Positions 11,201-23,848 of a stretch of DNA of 64,000 bases are shown here, piece by piece. The stretch comes from Polytrichum commune. Lineage: Eukaryota > Streptophyta > Polytrichopsida > Polytrichales > Polytrichaceae. The stretch is taken from NCBI GenBank assembly GCA_950295325.1, contig OX485803.1, positions 1,734,001 through 1,798,000 on the forward strand, in the 5' to 3' direction. Numbering within the stretch: position 1 is the first letter of the stretch; each line of letters opens with the position of its first letter. The notes beneath the pieces are model-generated. The model did no database searches. It saw nothing but the letters and a program-made list of their open reading frames with translations, and had not been told where the DNA came from. The position numbers were made by a program, and so were the translations under genes.

Positions 11201-11550
11201 CTAATCTATTAGATTACCTTCACAAAGTGAATAATATTCAGATTGTGTACTGTTCATTTTGAAGGTGGCCTGCGATAAGAAGGGGACTAATCCCTTTGCA
11301 TGCCAAAAATTTCTAGCACTACGGGTGCAACACCCTAGTGCAAAGTAATGTTATTTGATTGGCTTAAGTTTGAGTCTCATAATTATGTGATTTTTTTTTG
11401 TAAATACTTGTATCATTAATCTTGTTACTTTCCTCAAATATAAAATATTACCAAAAAAAAATCAAGGATCCAACCACTTCAAAATCCATTAAAAAATGTT
11501 TCTCACCAATAAACTTCATTCGGTTTGTCCAAGAAGTTGCAAATTTTCAC
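7287..11550. other. intergenic, repeats only
   Basis: No gene recognised. A direct repeat of about 35 bases (CTTGGGACTTAGGACTTG then AAACCCCGTGTGAA) occurs near 7495-7530 and again near 7590-7622. A short ORF near 8647 contains a GDFN tetrapeptide, too little to call a LINE endonuclease. The rest is AT-rich spacer. Confidence 0.55.
8176..8214. repeat. (GATA)n microsatellite
   Basis: About nine to ten perfect GATA units in a row. Confidence 0.97.
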
Positions 11551-12125
11551 TACACTAAATCATCCTATTAGTGTGGGTTACCATTCGGAATAAAGCATTG
11601 CTATAACACTTTACGAAGAGTATCAATTTTTATCCAAATAAAACATAAGTACACTAAATACGATTTCAGTGTCATATAGTATTTATTGGTATCATGGTAC
11701 TTCTTGGTTAATGATTCTTATGAAAAGTGTTGAAATACTATCATGGATGACGGATGAGTTGATCCATTGGTCAAAACCCTACCTTCCCTTGTCATCAACT
11801 TGTGATCATGAATGATTGACATTTGGGTGAAAAATCACTCGGTAAGTGACAGTAATTACAACACTATAAATCTATGATTACAAGGAATGACAAATAATGT
11901 TGGGTTAACATTTAGTGTTGGTGACACTATACTGCGGTTTACAATTAGTATTGAGCAAGACAATTAGCACGGGTGACACTAATTATCATAATTAGAGTAG
12001 TTAGTATACACACTGAAGAATATGTTATCACTTAGATGGTAAACAATTGATACTATTCATAAAAAGTTTATAGCAACACATAACCGAATGGTAACCCAAA
12101 CTAATAGGAAAATTTAATGTAGTTC
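11551..12125. mobile_element. MITE family A, interrupted by MITE B
   Basis: The left arm, from CACTACACTAAATCATCCTA through TGTGGGTTACCATTCGG to GAGTATCAAT (11551-11640), is matched by its diverged complement at 12046-12125. The arms are about 80 bases long. CACTAC ends suggest a CACTA-like origin, but no 3-bp target duplication is certain. Between the arms lies family B sequence, so B appears to have inserted into A. Related one-arm fragments with the TAGTGTGGGWTNCCATTYGG core occur near 16298-16380 and 21585-21665. Confidence 0.6.
11650..12006 (+). mobile_element. MITE family B, copy 1 (~357 bp)
   Basis: The ends resemble each other in inverted orientation: TACACTAAATACGATTTCAG on the left and the complement of CTACTCTAATTATGATAATT on the right. 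Internal blocks (AAAATCACTCGGTAAGTGAC, TTGGTGACACTATACTGCGG) recur at 12366-12690 (inverted), 26449-26826 and 29785-29995 (inverted). No coding capacity. Confidence 0.65.
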
Positions 12126-12284
12126 CCAGTGCAAGAAATATTAATTAAGAAAAAAATAGCCAAAAACAAAATATCTCTGAAAATGCATTAGCAACCCTTT
12201 TCAAATTTCTTCAACATTTAGTACATACGGCATGCGGGTGTGATTCAGATGCTTTTCTTAATTAGACATCTCCTATATTTGAGT

Positions 12285-12365
12285 GTTGTGTGATTAGGTG
12301 AGAATCAAAGAACAAACATCATAAAGGTGAAAGTCTAAAAGATACTAGACTACGTCTTCACATCT
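12285..12365 (+). repeat. dispersed repeat R2, short copy
   Basis: A block around TGATTAGGTGAGAATCAAAG followed by ACAAACATCATAAAGG matches blocks at about 31930 and 62080. Only the first ~80 bases are present here. Confidence 0.55.
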
Positions 12366-12690
12366 TGCTAACTACACTAAATATGATATTTAGTATCACC
12401 AATTCTACTTGTCTTGCTCAATGTAATTGTAAACTGCGGTATAGTGTCACCAACACTATATGTTACCCCCGCATTATTTGTAATTCCTTGTAAATATTTG
12501 CAATTGATGTCACTTACCAAGTGATTTTTCATCCAAATTTCCATCACCTATGACAATCTTTCATCACAAGTAGCTGACAAGAGAAGGTAGGGTTTTGGCC
12601 AATGGATGAACTCATCCATCATCCGTAACAATATTTTCTCACTCATTCGTAAGAAGCGTCATCCAAAAAGTTACCAAATAGTGAATAGAA
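12366..12690 (-). mobile_element. MITE family B, copy 2 (inverted)
   Basis: Reverse complement of the 11650-12006 copy. It starts with CTACACTAAATATGATATTT and carries the complements of the GGTGACACTATACYGC and AARTCACTTGGTAAGTGAC blocks and of the CAAAACCCTACCTTC block. Together the two copies form an inverted repeat of roughly 260 bases per arm with a spacer of about 360 bases. Confidence 0.65.
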
Positions 12691-14961
12691 CTAGTGAATA
12701 GGACTTATGTGATAAGTTAAGAAACCAACGAACACACTTTCGACAAACCATAACTAAATCAAGGGAAGGTCCGATTTTGAATCCGACTTTTGGTCATGCT
12801 TCATCATTTTGAAGGGGCCGATGGCGTCCAAGCATAGAGGTTCTCCGGTATCAAACACTAGTCAACACTTATCACGAGTCCCTTTAACTTGGTCCGATAT
12901 TTGAGTCACATGCATAATATAGTTGACACGGTAACCTAAAAAGTGCAAGTGGAATAGGAGCGTTTATGCATGGATTCGTGAGCGGGAGGCTCACATGATG
13001 GGGGCCATGCACAATATATGCATGTCCACAAGATTATAAGCCTATTATCTTAATAAGACCTCCTTATTTGCTTCCCCGCTTGATATCCTCGTTTTGCCTC
13101 AGATATTAATAAGACCCTTGAATCCCCTTCACGCATCTAAGCGGAGAGAGTGTGAATTATCGTGAACGAACATACCTCTCATTCGTCCGCCATTAAAAGT
13201 CCCGAAATAGTATGTCACATGGATTTTGTGCTAAAAAATCAATTTGATACCATAATTAGCTACAAAGACCTCAAATTAGTGTAGTCGAAGTCATTTGGGA
13301 TGAATCAGCAACAAACTTACAGGAGGTCAAGTTGTAATGTTGGGTGGATGAGAGGTACGCTCGTATACAATAGTTCCCTCTCTCCCCCATCTAAGTGTAG
13401 CAACATTCTTTGCTTTCTCTTCGGTTTTCCTTCTTAATGTTGAGTAACATTCATTAATTATAGGTGCTCTCACCTAGTCCTAATAGGAGGCAATAATGTT
13501 GATGATGTGTAGGTTTTTAGGGTTGTTGTGTACTATATCCTTCATCTTCATTTTCATACGATCCTTACGAATGTTGGTAGGGTATATAGGTGATTGGATG
13601 GTATTCATAAACAACATCAAAAATGGAATCAAAGAACTTTGCTCATCATGGGTATTGAAATCGTAATACTAGTCAAGTATTGATATTTGGTGGGTATGTC
13701 ATGGTGAGCAAATATTTGTACATCAACTTCTTTTCTTTTTCTTTTTAAACGGGTGAATATTGTCCTAAACCAAATTGATATTAAGACAATTTTGCATTGA
13801 TATGAAGGTTCTTGCAAAGTATATAGACCCAGATGATACCAGAGTCAAAATATTGTCAAACACCAATACCCTACTAATACGTGTGTATGTGTGTGTGAAA
13901 TTTGCATTAAAGATACCATAATGATATTAAAACAAGACAATAGGCCAACATTTGTCCTTACTATATGTCTTTGTTGTTTATCTTCCAATTTCAAATTGAA
14001 CTTGAACTATAGACTCTTAATTTTCATACAGGAATCATAGGATAATATATGTTTCTTAATACTTAGTTTTAAATTTTCAATATGGAATATACAAAATAAT
14101 ATTTTTAGCATAACCCTTTATCGTGTGAACCTATTTACACATGGTCAATCATATCTTGCACCCTAACTTCATCACTCACTTATGATCATTTTGTTTCCCT
14201 TCATGATTTTTTTAACAAGCTTAGGATATCAACAAATTATTCTAAAATAATAACTTCAAAAAAATATAGAAACAAATGTGAAACTTGAAATCCAATTCAA
14301 AATCATAAAATTATGAAACAAATGAAAACTCATAAAAAAAATCATAGACTATATGACATATGTAAAGGTAAAGGTAAAACAAATTGAATTGCAAGGTGGA
14401 ATAGAAGTTTTCTTTAAGAGATCATTTCATTAGTTGAGGACAAAACACTCGTTTGAATAGATCATACACTACAATGCTTTGCAAAGATGAAGTCATCATT
14501 CGCTTGATTTGAGTTAGAAGTGAGCTAATATTTGCGTCTCCAAAATCATGTGTATCATGACTGGTTTTTGGGATCATCCCAAAGCATCTACACTAGGGTC
14601 CGATGCTAACATTGATATTATGTTTATGTGGCCACTCATGTCCAAAAGTCAGGTCCAATAAGGAGAGTTTTGGACCCCAAATGTTTTGAAAAACCCACCC
14701 TTGATTGATAGCGCAGTCAAACATTGTTCCTATGCTTGTCTTGAAGGAGGTGGGGGGGCGGGGGGGATAATGACGTTAGTAGTACATTAAAATTTATGTC
14801 ATTCCAAATATACACCATGGAATTAAACATTGCTTAAGTGAAATAAAAGATCTTCGTTGACATATGGCATTCATTACTATTTTTGTTTTTAATGTTTTTA
14901 GTACCGCTAAAATCTCATTTGGACTTTTGTTGAGTACGGGGGTAAGCTAGTGATTTGTGGG
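12691..14961. other. intergenic with dispersed repeat copy
   Basis: No gene recognised. The stretch from about 13590 to 13920 (GGTGGGTATGTYAWGGTGAG, CCTAAACCAAATTGATAT, GATATGAAGGTTCTT blocks) is homologous to the insertion in the second intron of the F-box gene at 40425-40700. Confidence 0.55.
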
Positions 14962-15371
14962 CACGGGTAGATCACTCCATTGTCAAGTTGAACACCACGT
15001 GTGACCAAAAAAAATCTTCTTTTGGTAAGTTGCACCACCAAAATGGGTCAAAATTTTATCAAATGATTTTCATGAGTAGATATACACAATACCTATGACA
15101 TAGTTAAAAGTGGTAACTAAATTTAATGATTTGTTTTTTTCATAAAACATACCATTTCTAACTAGAATGACACAAAATTGAACTAAAACAATTACTAAAA
15201 AAAATAAAGATGACGAAAATTTTCAAAAAAGTATACAAAAGATACTATCAATGGTTATATTTATGTAGAAAAAATATCGTAAATTTTAAAATTATATATG
15301 GCATGTAATATAGGGGTAGCAAACTTTGTCCGCACGTGGTGTCAACTTGACAATGAAGTGACCTCCCTGTG
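14962..15371. mobile_element. hAT-type MITE, copy 2 (410 bp)
   Basis: Same element as 3005-3412, in the same orientation, with the same CACGTG-anchored inverted termini (CACGGGTAGATCACTCC on the left, complement of CACAGGGAGGTCACTTC on the right). It is flanked by a perfect 8-bp duplication, TTTGTGGG (14954-14961 and 15372-15379). The sequence between the two copies differs only at scattered bases and short indels, so both are fairly recent. No coding capacity. Confidence 0.93.
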
Positions 15372-15379
15372 TTTGTGGG

Positions 15380-17640
15380 GATGTAAACTCTTGTCACGGG
15401 GCTGACACTCCCCGAAATTTAGAAACTACATGTGGCCAAAGATAAGGTAATTTTTAATGAAGGTATTAAAAAAGTTGAAGTGATTTTAAAATAGAATAAG
15501 CCCCACGCAATATGTGACTTTGAGTTCAAAATAATGTAGGGTGTTATAAATTCCATGAAATTAGGGTTATATTATTTCTAAGATACCATGGTATAAATTT
15601 TCATGCAAAAGGGTTAAGGTGTATACATTCCCCCGTCCTGCCCATATTGGATGAAAATTTGAGGCTAAACCGCATTGCAATGACTTATTGGTTGTGCCTT
15701 TTGATATGTTTTTGAAACGAGCCAAAGTTTGGCTCGATCGGAGAACTAACTAGACTTGGCCACATGTGGACGAATATCATAGGGCATAGCATTCTACTGA
15801 TCATTCAGTAGTTGTTTTATAAACATATGACACATGAAAATGACAAACCGAACTTGTCAAAGAAATTGGAAGGTACTACAAATTATGTACAATTAATTAT
15901 ATAAAATTACCTATTTAGTTGGTCATTTAATTACTTGTGAGAAATATATTGTCCCCCAAATAAGTATACCCTTGCCACACATGCTTTTTGTAAATCACAC
16001 TAAGTCTCAGCCCCTTGACTCTTGTGCTTCAAGTGTTGCTATTTGTACTTGCCAAGCCATTATGTAAGTGAGTATATACTAAAAGACCGTGGACATGATG
16101 TGTGTAGATATTTGGCATGATAGTGGAGATATTAAAGCAGATGTGAGGTAGCATGATAGTCCGGAATTGGGCCAAAAGTCCAAAACTACCTAAATATGAG
16201 TTCCTCACAAAAAGTTCAGCAAGTACAGCCTTTCAATTAGTGCGACCAACAATAACTAAAATAAATGGTGTTGGGACCAACCCACCATGCCAAATGGTCC
16301 TACTAGTGTGGGATGCCATTTGGACGCACAAGTTCCTATACATGTTTTACCAAGAGAATCAATTTTCACTCATATAATAAAAAAAACTAATGTGATTTTT
16401 TTTTCACATTTGTCATTGTGGCCTACTATAATTTTGGTTGATGGGATATTTCTCCACCTTCGTCCTTTTTGAGCCCACATTACCATATGTTCAACATCGG
16501 AAGCCTGAAATGCACGTTTTCCACACGAACATGAATACACGTGGGCTGAAAACATGATAACAAGAATGTCAACATTATTTTATTGAATACCGATATGTTA
16601 TTATCATTTTATCATTTCATGTTTGAATACTAATATTTTATTCAACCAAAGGCCACCTTTATTATCAAACCCACGCATAAAAATACAATGAATCATAATA
16701 ATAGGTGGATTTTGTGTACTTGTATACACGGGTGAGATATTCATAAGACCTACCAAGGAGGAGGCCATAATGGGGCCGCCGGGAGGGGGGGCGCGTGAAC
16801 AAGTTGACACATGTTATAGAGCTTGATGACTGTTCTTTTAAGCCAACTTAACCTCTAAATCGGGGTCAAGGCCTCTAATCAATCTATTGAACTTAAACTG
16901 GGGCAAATCACCAACCAACTTACATCGGTGTGTTGTATTTTTACCCCCTCACTAGGCAATATGAACCCAAACTCAATATACACGTCAAGAAACATGAGAT
17001 AACTTGCTAAGAAACAATATTCTCAATAACAAGAATAACAAAAAGCATAACCATGTGTAACTCCAAACGGCAACCGACACTAACTAAATATTTAGTGTGG
17101 TTATGTCTATCCTAGACCCTAATAAGCCGTTCCCCACACACAAGCGAAGGCTATTCATTTAATACACATTGTCCGTAAACACCTTGGTCCTCATCACCGA
17201 TACAATTTTCCCCAGAATCTTTCCGCCATCTAAATAAAGCTCCAGATCCCGAAGCCCATGCCTCCCCAACCACATTCTTTCTTGTGGCTTCAATCCTCCT
17301 CATTAAGCTCCTTGCTCGTACCCGACCCGGGTTTCAAAGAGACAAAAGAAAATGCTTCGATTCATTAATATCTCGCCATCCCGATGATGCGCATGATGAT
17401 GATGATGATGATTTTATCCCAAAACAGGGTGGGCGGCTGACTCAGCCCTTACCCCCTTTAGAGAGAGAAGAGGGAGGATGGATGAGAGAGAGGGGGGTCA
17501 CAACTTTCATCCATCCCTGCGATAAGATACTATTTCGTCCATGGCGAACCCACTCTTGGGCTGGGTTGGGTGGGTGAGGGGTGAAGGGGGGGCCAATGAC
17601 AGGAGAGCGAACATGCTTTGCCCATGTGACTAACTTATTA
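15380..17640. other. intergenic, no gene recognised
   Basis: AT-rich spacer. A fragment resembling one arm of MITE family A lies near 16298-16380. There is an ATG-rich microsatellite at 17393-17412. Nothing coding is supported. Confidence 0.55.
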
Positions 17641-17939
17641 GCAACGGGGACAACAAAAGGACATCCATCTATCCATCCATCTGATTTTCATTCATCCGTC
17701 CATCTTTAAGCAGCCCAGAGCGGCTCGGGATCGAATGAATGGGGAAGAACCAAGGACAGAGTAGTTTGGCCGACCGACCTTTCCCCCTTTAAAATTCACT
17801 GGGAACCTCGGCCCAATAAAGCGCGCATATATTGAAGCGAGGTGGTTGCGTTTGGGGGCTTGGAAGTGTCCCAACCAAACGAAATGCAAGCCATAAATAG
17901 TCAACAAAAACCCAAGTTGGCCCCCTCTCCCCTTTCCCT

Positions 17940-18430
17940 TTTGTCCACGAGAACCCCGATGGATGAGAACTTGTGGATGGATGCGGGATGGGCGGAGTGG
18001 TTGGGCTGCGGGGTCCCTTTTCGCGAAAGAGAGCCCCAAGGATGAGAAAATAGTGTACGTTTGGAGGATGCTTCGATGCCTTGGATGCTTGGTCCCTTTT
18101 GGGCTCACAGAACCCGATGGATGAGAAATTACGGATGTGTGTGGGATGCATGGATGCTTGGTCCCTTTTGGTCTCACACAACCCGATGGATGATAAATTA
18201 TGGATGGATGCGGAATGGGTGGAGTGGTTGGGTTGCGTGCTCCCTTTTTGGCGAAAGGCAACCCATGGATGAGAAATTGTGTACGTTTGTAGGGATGCTT
18301 GGATGCTTGGTTCCTTTTGGTCTCACAGACCCTAATGGATGATTAACTGTGGATGTGTGTAGGATGCTTGGATGCTTGGATGCTTGGTCCCTTTTTGTCT
18401 CACGGAACCCGATGGATGGGAAACGGAGGA
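17940..18430. repeat. ~63-bp degenerate tandem array
   Basis: A core unit of about 60-65 bp (GGATGCTTGGTCCCTTTTGG, TCTCACAGAACCCGATGGAT, GAGAAATTRYGGATGTGTGT) recurs five or more times. It alternates with a longer variant containing GGAATGGGTGGAGTGGTTGG and GCGAAAGGCAACCCATGGAT. GGATG pentamers dominate. The overlapping ORFs on both strands are repeat shadows. Confidence 0.8.
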
Positions 18431-18965
18431 TGAATGTGGAATGAGTGGAGCTGGGGGACGTGCATGTTTGTGGCTCTCCTTTCTGCATGCAAAAGTGCAC
18501 TTGTTCCCCAGCTTCCTAGTGGCTCACAACACCCCGTTCCCACACTTTCCCATCGCCTTGCGCCGTCGCTCCCCTTGTTCCCAGAGCCTGACTTGGACCT
18601 CACCTTGAATCCCACGTGGGCACCTCAAAAGTGAATTGTGGTGAGCTGGAAAGGACTCTTGTTAACAAAGTACATTTTCTCATCGATAAAACATCCATCA
18701 CAACCCTAATTAAGTGCATGCCCTTATAAATTTTGTGGATTGTTTCAGGAATGACTACATAGGTATTCTTCTTGTGTGATTATTGAAGAAAATAATATAA
18801 ATCAAAGAAGAAGAAAAAACGGCAATCCACACAATTAGTCGTCATGACAATCCATATGTTACCTCAAAAGACCTGATGAATGAATATAGGCTTCGGAATA
18901 TTGGCACTTTGTTTCCAACTAAATGCCCTTGTGCATAATAGCACACGTGGATGATTATGAACAAT

Positions 18966-19011
18966 GTGGACCTGAAAAGCGTAACGGAGGAGGCGGATGA
19001 TACCGTCCACA
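18966..19011 (+). repeat. copy of the LHY-upstream module
   Basis: Contains GACCTGAAAAGCGTAACGGA then GGATGATACCGTCCAC, the same two motifs as the 42-bp module repeated at 32555-32660 upstream of the LHY-like gene, here as a single diverged copy. Confidence 0.6.
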
Positions 19012-21987
19012 TGGGATCCTCACAACAATCTGAGGTGGACCGTCTCGGTTTGTGCATTTCGTATCAAATCCAACGTGCCCATCTGGGAAAACCAATTTGT
19101 GCTGAGCTGGCACCCAGTCATCCCCTCATAACTCCTAAGTGGCTTCCCCTTTTCACCAGAAAACGAGTTATATTCTTTTTCTTCGTGCACACAAAATCAC
19201 AAACTGTACTAACAGTTTGTCGTGCCGTCTTCAAATTCTCAATTCTTGATATTCTGCGTTAAAACCAGGGGAATCGATATAGCAATACGACCACGGTCGG
19301 GAATCGCATCCAAACAATGCCACATGTCCACCCGATGAATAATTTCATTGTGACCTGGCACCCTTTCCTCTCACAAAAAAGAATTCCATTTCCCTTCATC
19401 ACATGGATATTTAGCACTTCCGAGTTTCAATGGTTCCCAAACCAAACAAAATCAAGAAATTAAAATATAAACATGAATATAAAGCTCCATTCAAGAGGTA
19501 TAATAATCGATCATTGCAGTGATTCTTAATGCATCCCCGAAAGAGATACCCATCACTATTCAGTAGGAGGGAAAATAAAGCCGTCAAAACAGACACGTCA
19601 TAATGCGACAAATCCGGCAATATGCCACATCAGATCAGATATTTCATCCACAATTGCATGAAAGATCTCCCGATTTGAAGTCCATCAGACGATCTTTCTA
19701 TCTTATTCTTCGGACCCGGTGGGGGAGCGATCGAATTATATAAGCTCCCAAAAATATCGTGGGCAAGGTATATATAAATATAAATACATAGTGGTGTCGG
19801 GGGAAACCCTAAAATAAGCTTGTTCTAGGCTCCTGCGGCCACAAGCTCCGTCCCGATCGAGTCTCCACAAGCTACTAACAAGTAGCTTAGCTCCACTAGT
19901 AGAATAGTATCGCTTCCTTACGTAAACAAAAACCCCTTTTTTTTCCCCCCGCCCCCTTCCCCTTCTCTTCTCGGGCTGCCCGGCTGGCGCTTGGGGACGA
20001 TCTTGTGGACATGAGCCACGCGGGCCCCGCCGGACCAAAAACTTGGACGTAAAGCATAGCGGGCCCACGGCCTTCACATGGCTCCCTCGGCTTCGGGTTG
20101 GCCGAGAATGCATTTGTCGTGGGGCGGGGAGAAGGACTTTATCCCCCCCCCCACCCCCCATGGCCGCTCTTAAAAGCGTGGCCACAAAAACCAACTTCAA
20201 CTCGGCCGCATTCCGTGTGCAAAAGTCGCCAAGGGACTTAGCCACCAATCAAGGCGTGGGGGGAGTAAGGGAACTCCAAAGTCGTTCCGATGCCATAACA
20301 TAACATAACATTACATTATATTCGAGTGTTATGAGCCGTTGCATTCTAATAATATCAGTGCATTGTTTCGTTCCCGAGCTTTCCGCCCTGGATATATATG
20401 CTAGTGTAGTGCTCTGGTGTTAGAATAAACGGGGTATAATTTTGAATGGATTCTTTCTTATTCTCCGGTCCCCACCCCGTGTATTAAACTTAGTTGAATA
20501 ATGTTATGAGTTGATGTTTCTCGCCTTCCATCAAGAGGGAGTAAACATGTGCACCGTTTATGTTGTTTAGTGTCACTCTTACGTTTTTCTCGTTGGTGTA
20601 AACTGAAGTGGGTATGGGATGAGTTCAACGGCCAATCATATATTTTAGGGGAGGCCAAGGGATGAGTTCATGGTCCATGATGTGAACGAGCCCTTGACTA
20701 TGATGAATGGGGAGAACCGGCTGTTAGTTACAGATGAACTGGTTGGATTTGAGAAATACCATGTTGAAGTTCAAGACTTCTTCAACAAAATCATCAATTG
20801 TCCTAGAGAAGTTCATAGAATGTATGTACTCCAATTCAATTGGGGGGAAATTGAAAAGATGTCAACATGTAACCAATTGGACTTGGAAACACTAGCATCT
20901 CGACCGAGTATGCCCAAAAACCTCCCCCGGACATTGACTTACTATTTGGAGTTACACAATGATATACTACGTACTTTACATCTCAATTTCTCCACAAACC
21001 AAGGCCCAATTTGGGTGTTTGGGACATTATAGAACAATCACACCTTTTACTTGGTAAAATTTTATTCAAAAATTGTTAAAATTTTGTTGCACTTTCTAAC
21101 TCCGAATAGTAAGTGACACTAAATACCATAAATGGTGTACCAATGAATCGTGCATGATCCTTCCATCTCATGACCTATGTTGATTTTAGTAATTGTAATT
21201 TTTTTGTTCTGCGTCCCAAAAGTAAATTGACACAATTTTTCTTTGTTTTGGATAAAGTCCCAAAACCTAAAATCTTGAAACATTACGTCCCAAACATTAA
21301 AAAAAAATAAAAAATTGCATTCCAAAATCCATTTTTTGTTCCCCCCAAAGAACTCCATTGGGAACTTAGAAAACCCTCTAGGAACTTTCAAAATCTCACA
21401 TAAATGCTCTCATATGACGGGATGAACAATCAACCCCTTCATCTTGCAAACGTTGATTTTTCATCTACCAAATTTTCATCCGAACCTGGTGATACATGTT
21501 TATAAAGACAGAGCTGTCAATTTCATGGCGCAGTCCAACTCAATCTCAATTTAAATTCGGGGATAGTACAATGGTTCACCGATTTCTCTTATTAGTGTGG
21601 GTTCCCATTTGGGGTTACATGGCACCATAAGTTTCTTTAATCAAGAATATCATTTATTATCATTATTACTATCAAGCAAGTTATCTCACGTTCCTTGACG
21701 TCCATAGTTCTTGATTGCTTTTCCGAACAACAACTGATCAACTCGATTAAAATTTTAGCAACATACTCACCAAGGAAACCACCCGTGCGTTGCATGAATA
21801 TTCCTCAGTGACAAATGGATTTGTATTCCTTCAAGTGCCAAGAATCAACTACGTTCATACTTATTACTTACACTAACAACATGTATAACCATTTTGGCAA
21901 CCCACACTTGAAGGGCTATTTAGTGTAAATACATGGAAATTCAAAATAACAAGGGAACGTGGCTTTGCGATGAGAGACTATGTATTA
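19012..21987. other. intergenic; one 120-codon ORF of unknown nature
   Basis: A GC-rich patch spans about 19700-20300 without a convincing gene. An ATG-started ORF at 20670-21032 (+) encodes 120 residues with ordinary protein-like composition (FEKYHVEVQDFFNKII, TLTYYLELHNDILRTL). It has no recognised domain and no clear splice context, so I do not call it a gene. A fragment of MITE family A lies near 21585-21665. Confidence 0.4.
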
Positions 21988-22114
21988 GGTAATCGTTTTA
22001 TTGGAAAGGTTATCGGTGCAGAACCGATTCTGTCAAGGTGGCGAGCCCGCGAGGGCGAGCCAGCTGGACATAACATGTTTTGCACTGATGACTGGTTCCA
22101 ATAAAACGATTACC
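21988..22114. repeat. 19-bp perfect inverted repeat (hairpin)
   Basis: GGTAATCGTTTTATTGGAA at 21988-22006 is exactly complementary to 22096-22114. The 89-base interior has further partial pairing (ATCGGTGCAGAAC against the complement of GTTTTGCACTGAT). It directly abuts a second inverted-repeat element at 22115. Confidence 0.85.
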
Positions 22115-22396
22115 GGACGTAAACGGTTGGCCGCTTTGTTGAGCCGCGTAGGTGACCTAAACAGTGGGTCACCTGTTGAAATTTGAGCATCCTTAAAATG
22201 CCACGTGTCGGAATAGTTCTCATATTCGTTTCAAATTGCTTATAACCGGCTTTAAGTGATTATGTAATCTGTCTATATCCGATTTAGATGATCATAACCG
22301 GCTGGGATGTCGAGGTTATCGTCTGCAAACCTGTGTGCTCAGAGCCAATCGTGTAGTGCCACCTCGGCGAAACAAAGCGGCCAACCGGTTACGTCC
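22115..22396. mobile_element. inverted-repeat element with ~37-bp termini (282 bp)
   Basis: The left end, GGACGTAAACGGTTGGCCGC followed by TTTGTT, is matched by the complement of the right end at 22360-22396 (GGACGTAACCGGTTGGCCGC followed by TTTGTT). Similarity continues to an AGGTG block. The interior contains two ATAACCGGCT direct repeats. The structure is MITE-like, but the flanks show no convincing target duplication, so the superfamily is open. Confidence 0.65.
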
Positions 22397-23814
22397 TAAA
22401 ATGACATTTTAAAAGTAACTTATTTTCTATTACTAGCTCTTTTCATATTTAATTGAAGCTTTCACTGAACCCCCCACAGAGCTTCACCGAACCTTATTTC
22501 ATTAAGTTATGAAACCTTATTTCACATGCTTGACCCGTACCCTATTACCACTCAACAGGCAACCTCAAGAATGCCTGATATACATGACAGAGGCAATTAA
22601 AAAGAAACGTATTCCGAACTCGTAATCGCACCACCCGTATATTGAAATAGTATGTATACTTTACGAAGAAAGTCAAACAACTACCTACTATTATACCCTC
22701 CAAAGTAACTCCAAATGAGCTCTTCCGATAATACATGCTATTAAATACAAACCCTTTGAACTAAAAAGGTGGCATAAAGTGACTGATACTTATTCAGTTC
22801 CCGATTCGCTCAATTAGAATCGTCAGTATCTTTATATCGACATATAATACATAGACCCATATAATACAACGAAGTTGAAGAATACGTATGCTCTTTTTCC
22901 ATGTGGACAGATGTCAACACCGCAATTAAAGCTGGAGTTCCAAGAGTAATAAGATGGCCACCTGCACCCTTAACAAACCATAATATCTATGGAAAAAACT
23001 GACCCTGGAACCCCATCCAGAAATCGGACTTCCCCTAGCCGGATGGATGAAATATGCCATCTCCTTAAATCGATTTGCCGGTAACTTGGATGTTTATCAT
23101 CCCATTAGGTTTTACTCTTTCAGCAAGAGTCAGGTTTATTTTTCCCTCCGTTGACGAATCACATCTCGCCATGTGTGTATGTGGGGGGGCGGGGGGGGGG
23201 GGCATGCAGCAGTTCCACATCACCTCACTCGGGGTTTTGAATCGCTGAGGAGGGATGTCACTTCACTTGACTGGATGATGTACATCCATAGGATGTGGAT
23301 GAATTTCATTCGGTGATGTTCTAGTGTGTCTTTGCAATGGCGTTTTAGTCTTTTGGAGTAACTTAAGGGCTTTTGTTGGAACTGGAACGATGATGAGTCC
23401 CTAATAATAACTCCCTTTGTTAGTGTCCCAGAGAACCAAAACTCAACGGCAGATCTCACCATTGTAGGAGGAGGTTGAAATGTGAGGAGAGTAGCTGACC
23501 ACTTCTTTGTACCATTACCGGGGAATCAACCAATTAGTATAATGGTGTGGACCCAATATTTGTGTATTTTATACTTTATATTTTCCATGATGCCATGTTC
23601 TTACAAATTAGATCTTGTTCGTTCGTGTTTCATATTTGTGGATCCATTTTTAATTTTTTGTAAAATCTCATGATGTAGAGGTTCAATAAATTTTTGGATG
23701 TAATGATCCAAATGTGTAGATGTGGTGATGACCACATTCCAACTTGCATGTTTAACCAAAAACAAACTAAACCAAAGAAATCAGACACAAACTACTCTCC
23801 CTTACTGTGTTGCC

Positions 23815-23848
<34 letters not shown>

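Noticed and set aside
17692-18500. Long overlapping ORFs on both strands (up to 189 codons)
   Set aside because: They are produced by the tandem array, whose unit lacks stops in several frames. The residues simply repeat with the DNA unit.
19736-20248. 170-codon minus-strand ORF in a GC-rich patch
   Set aside because: Low-complexity Arg/Gly-rich composition driven by GC content, no domain and no splice context.
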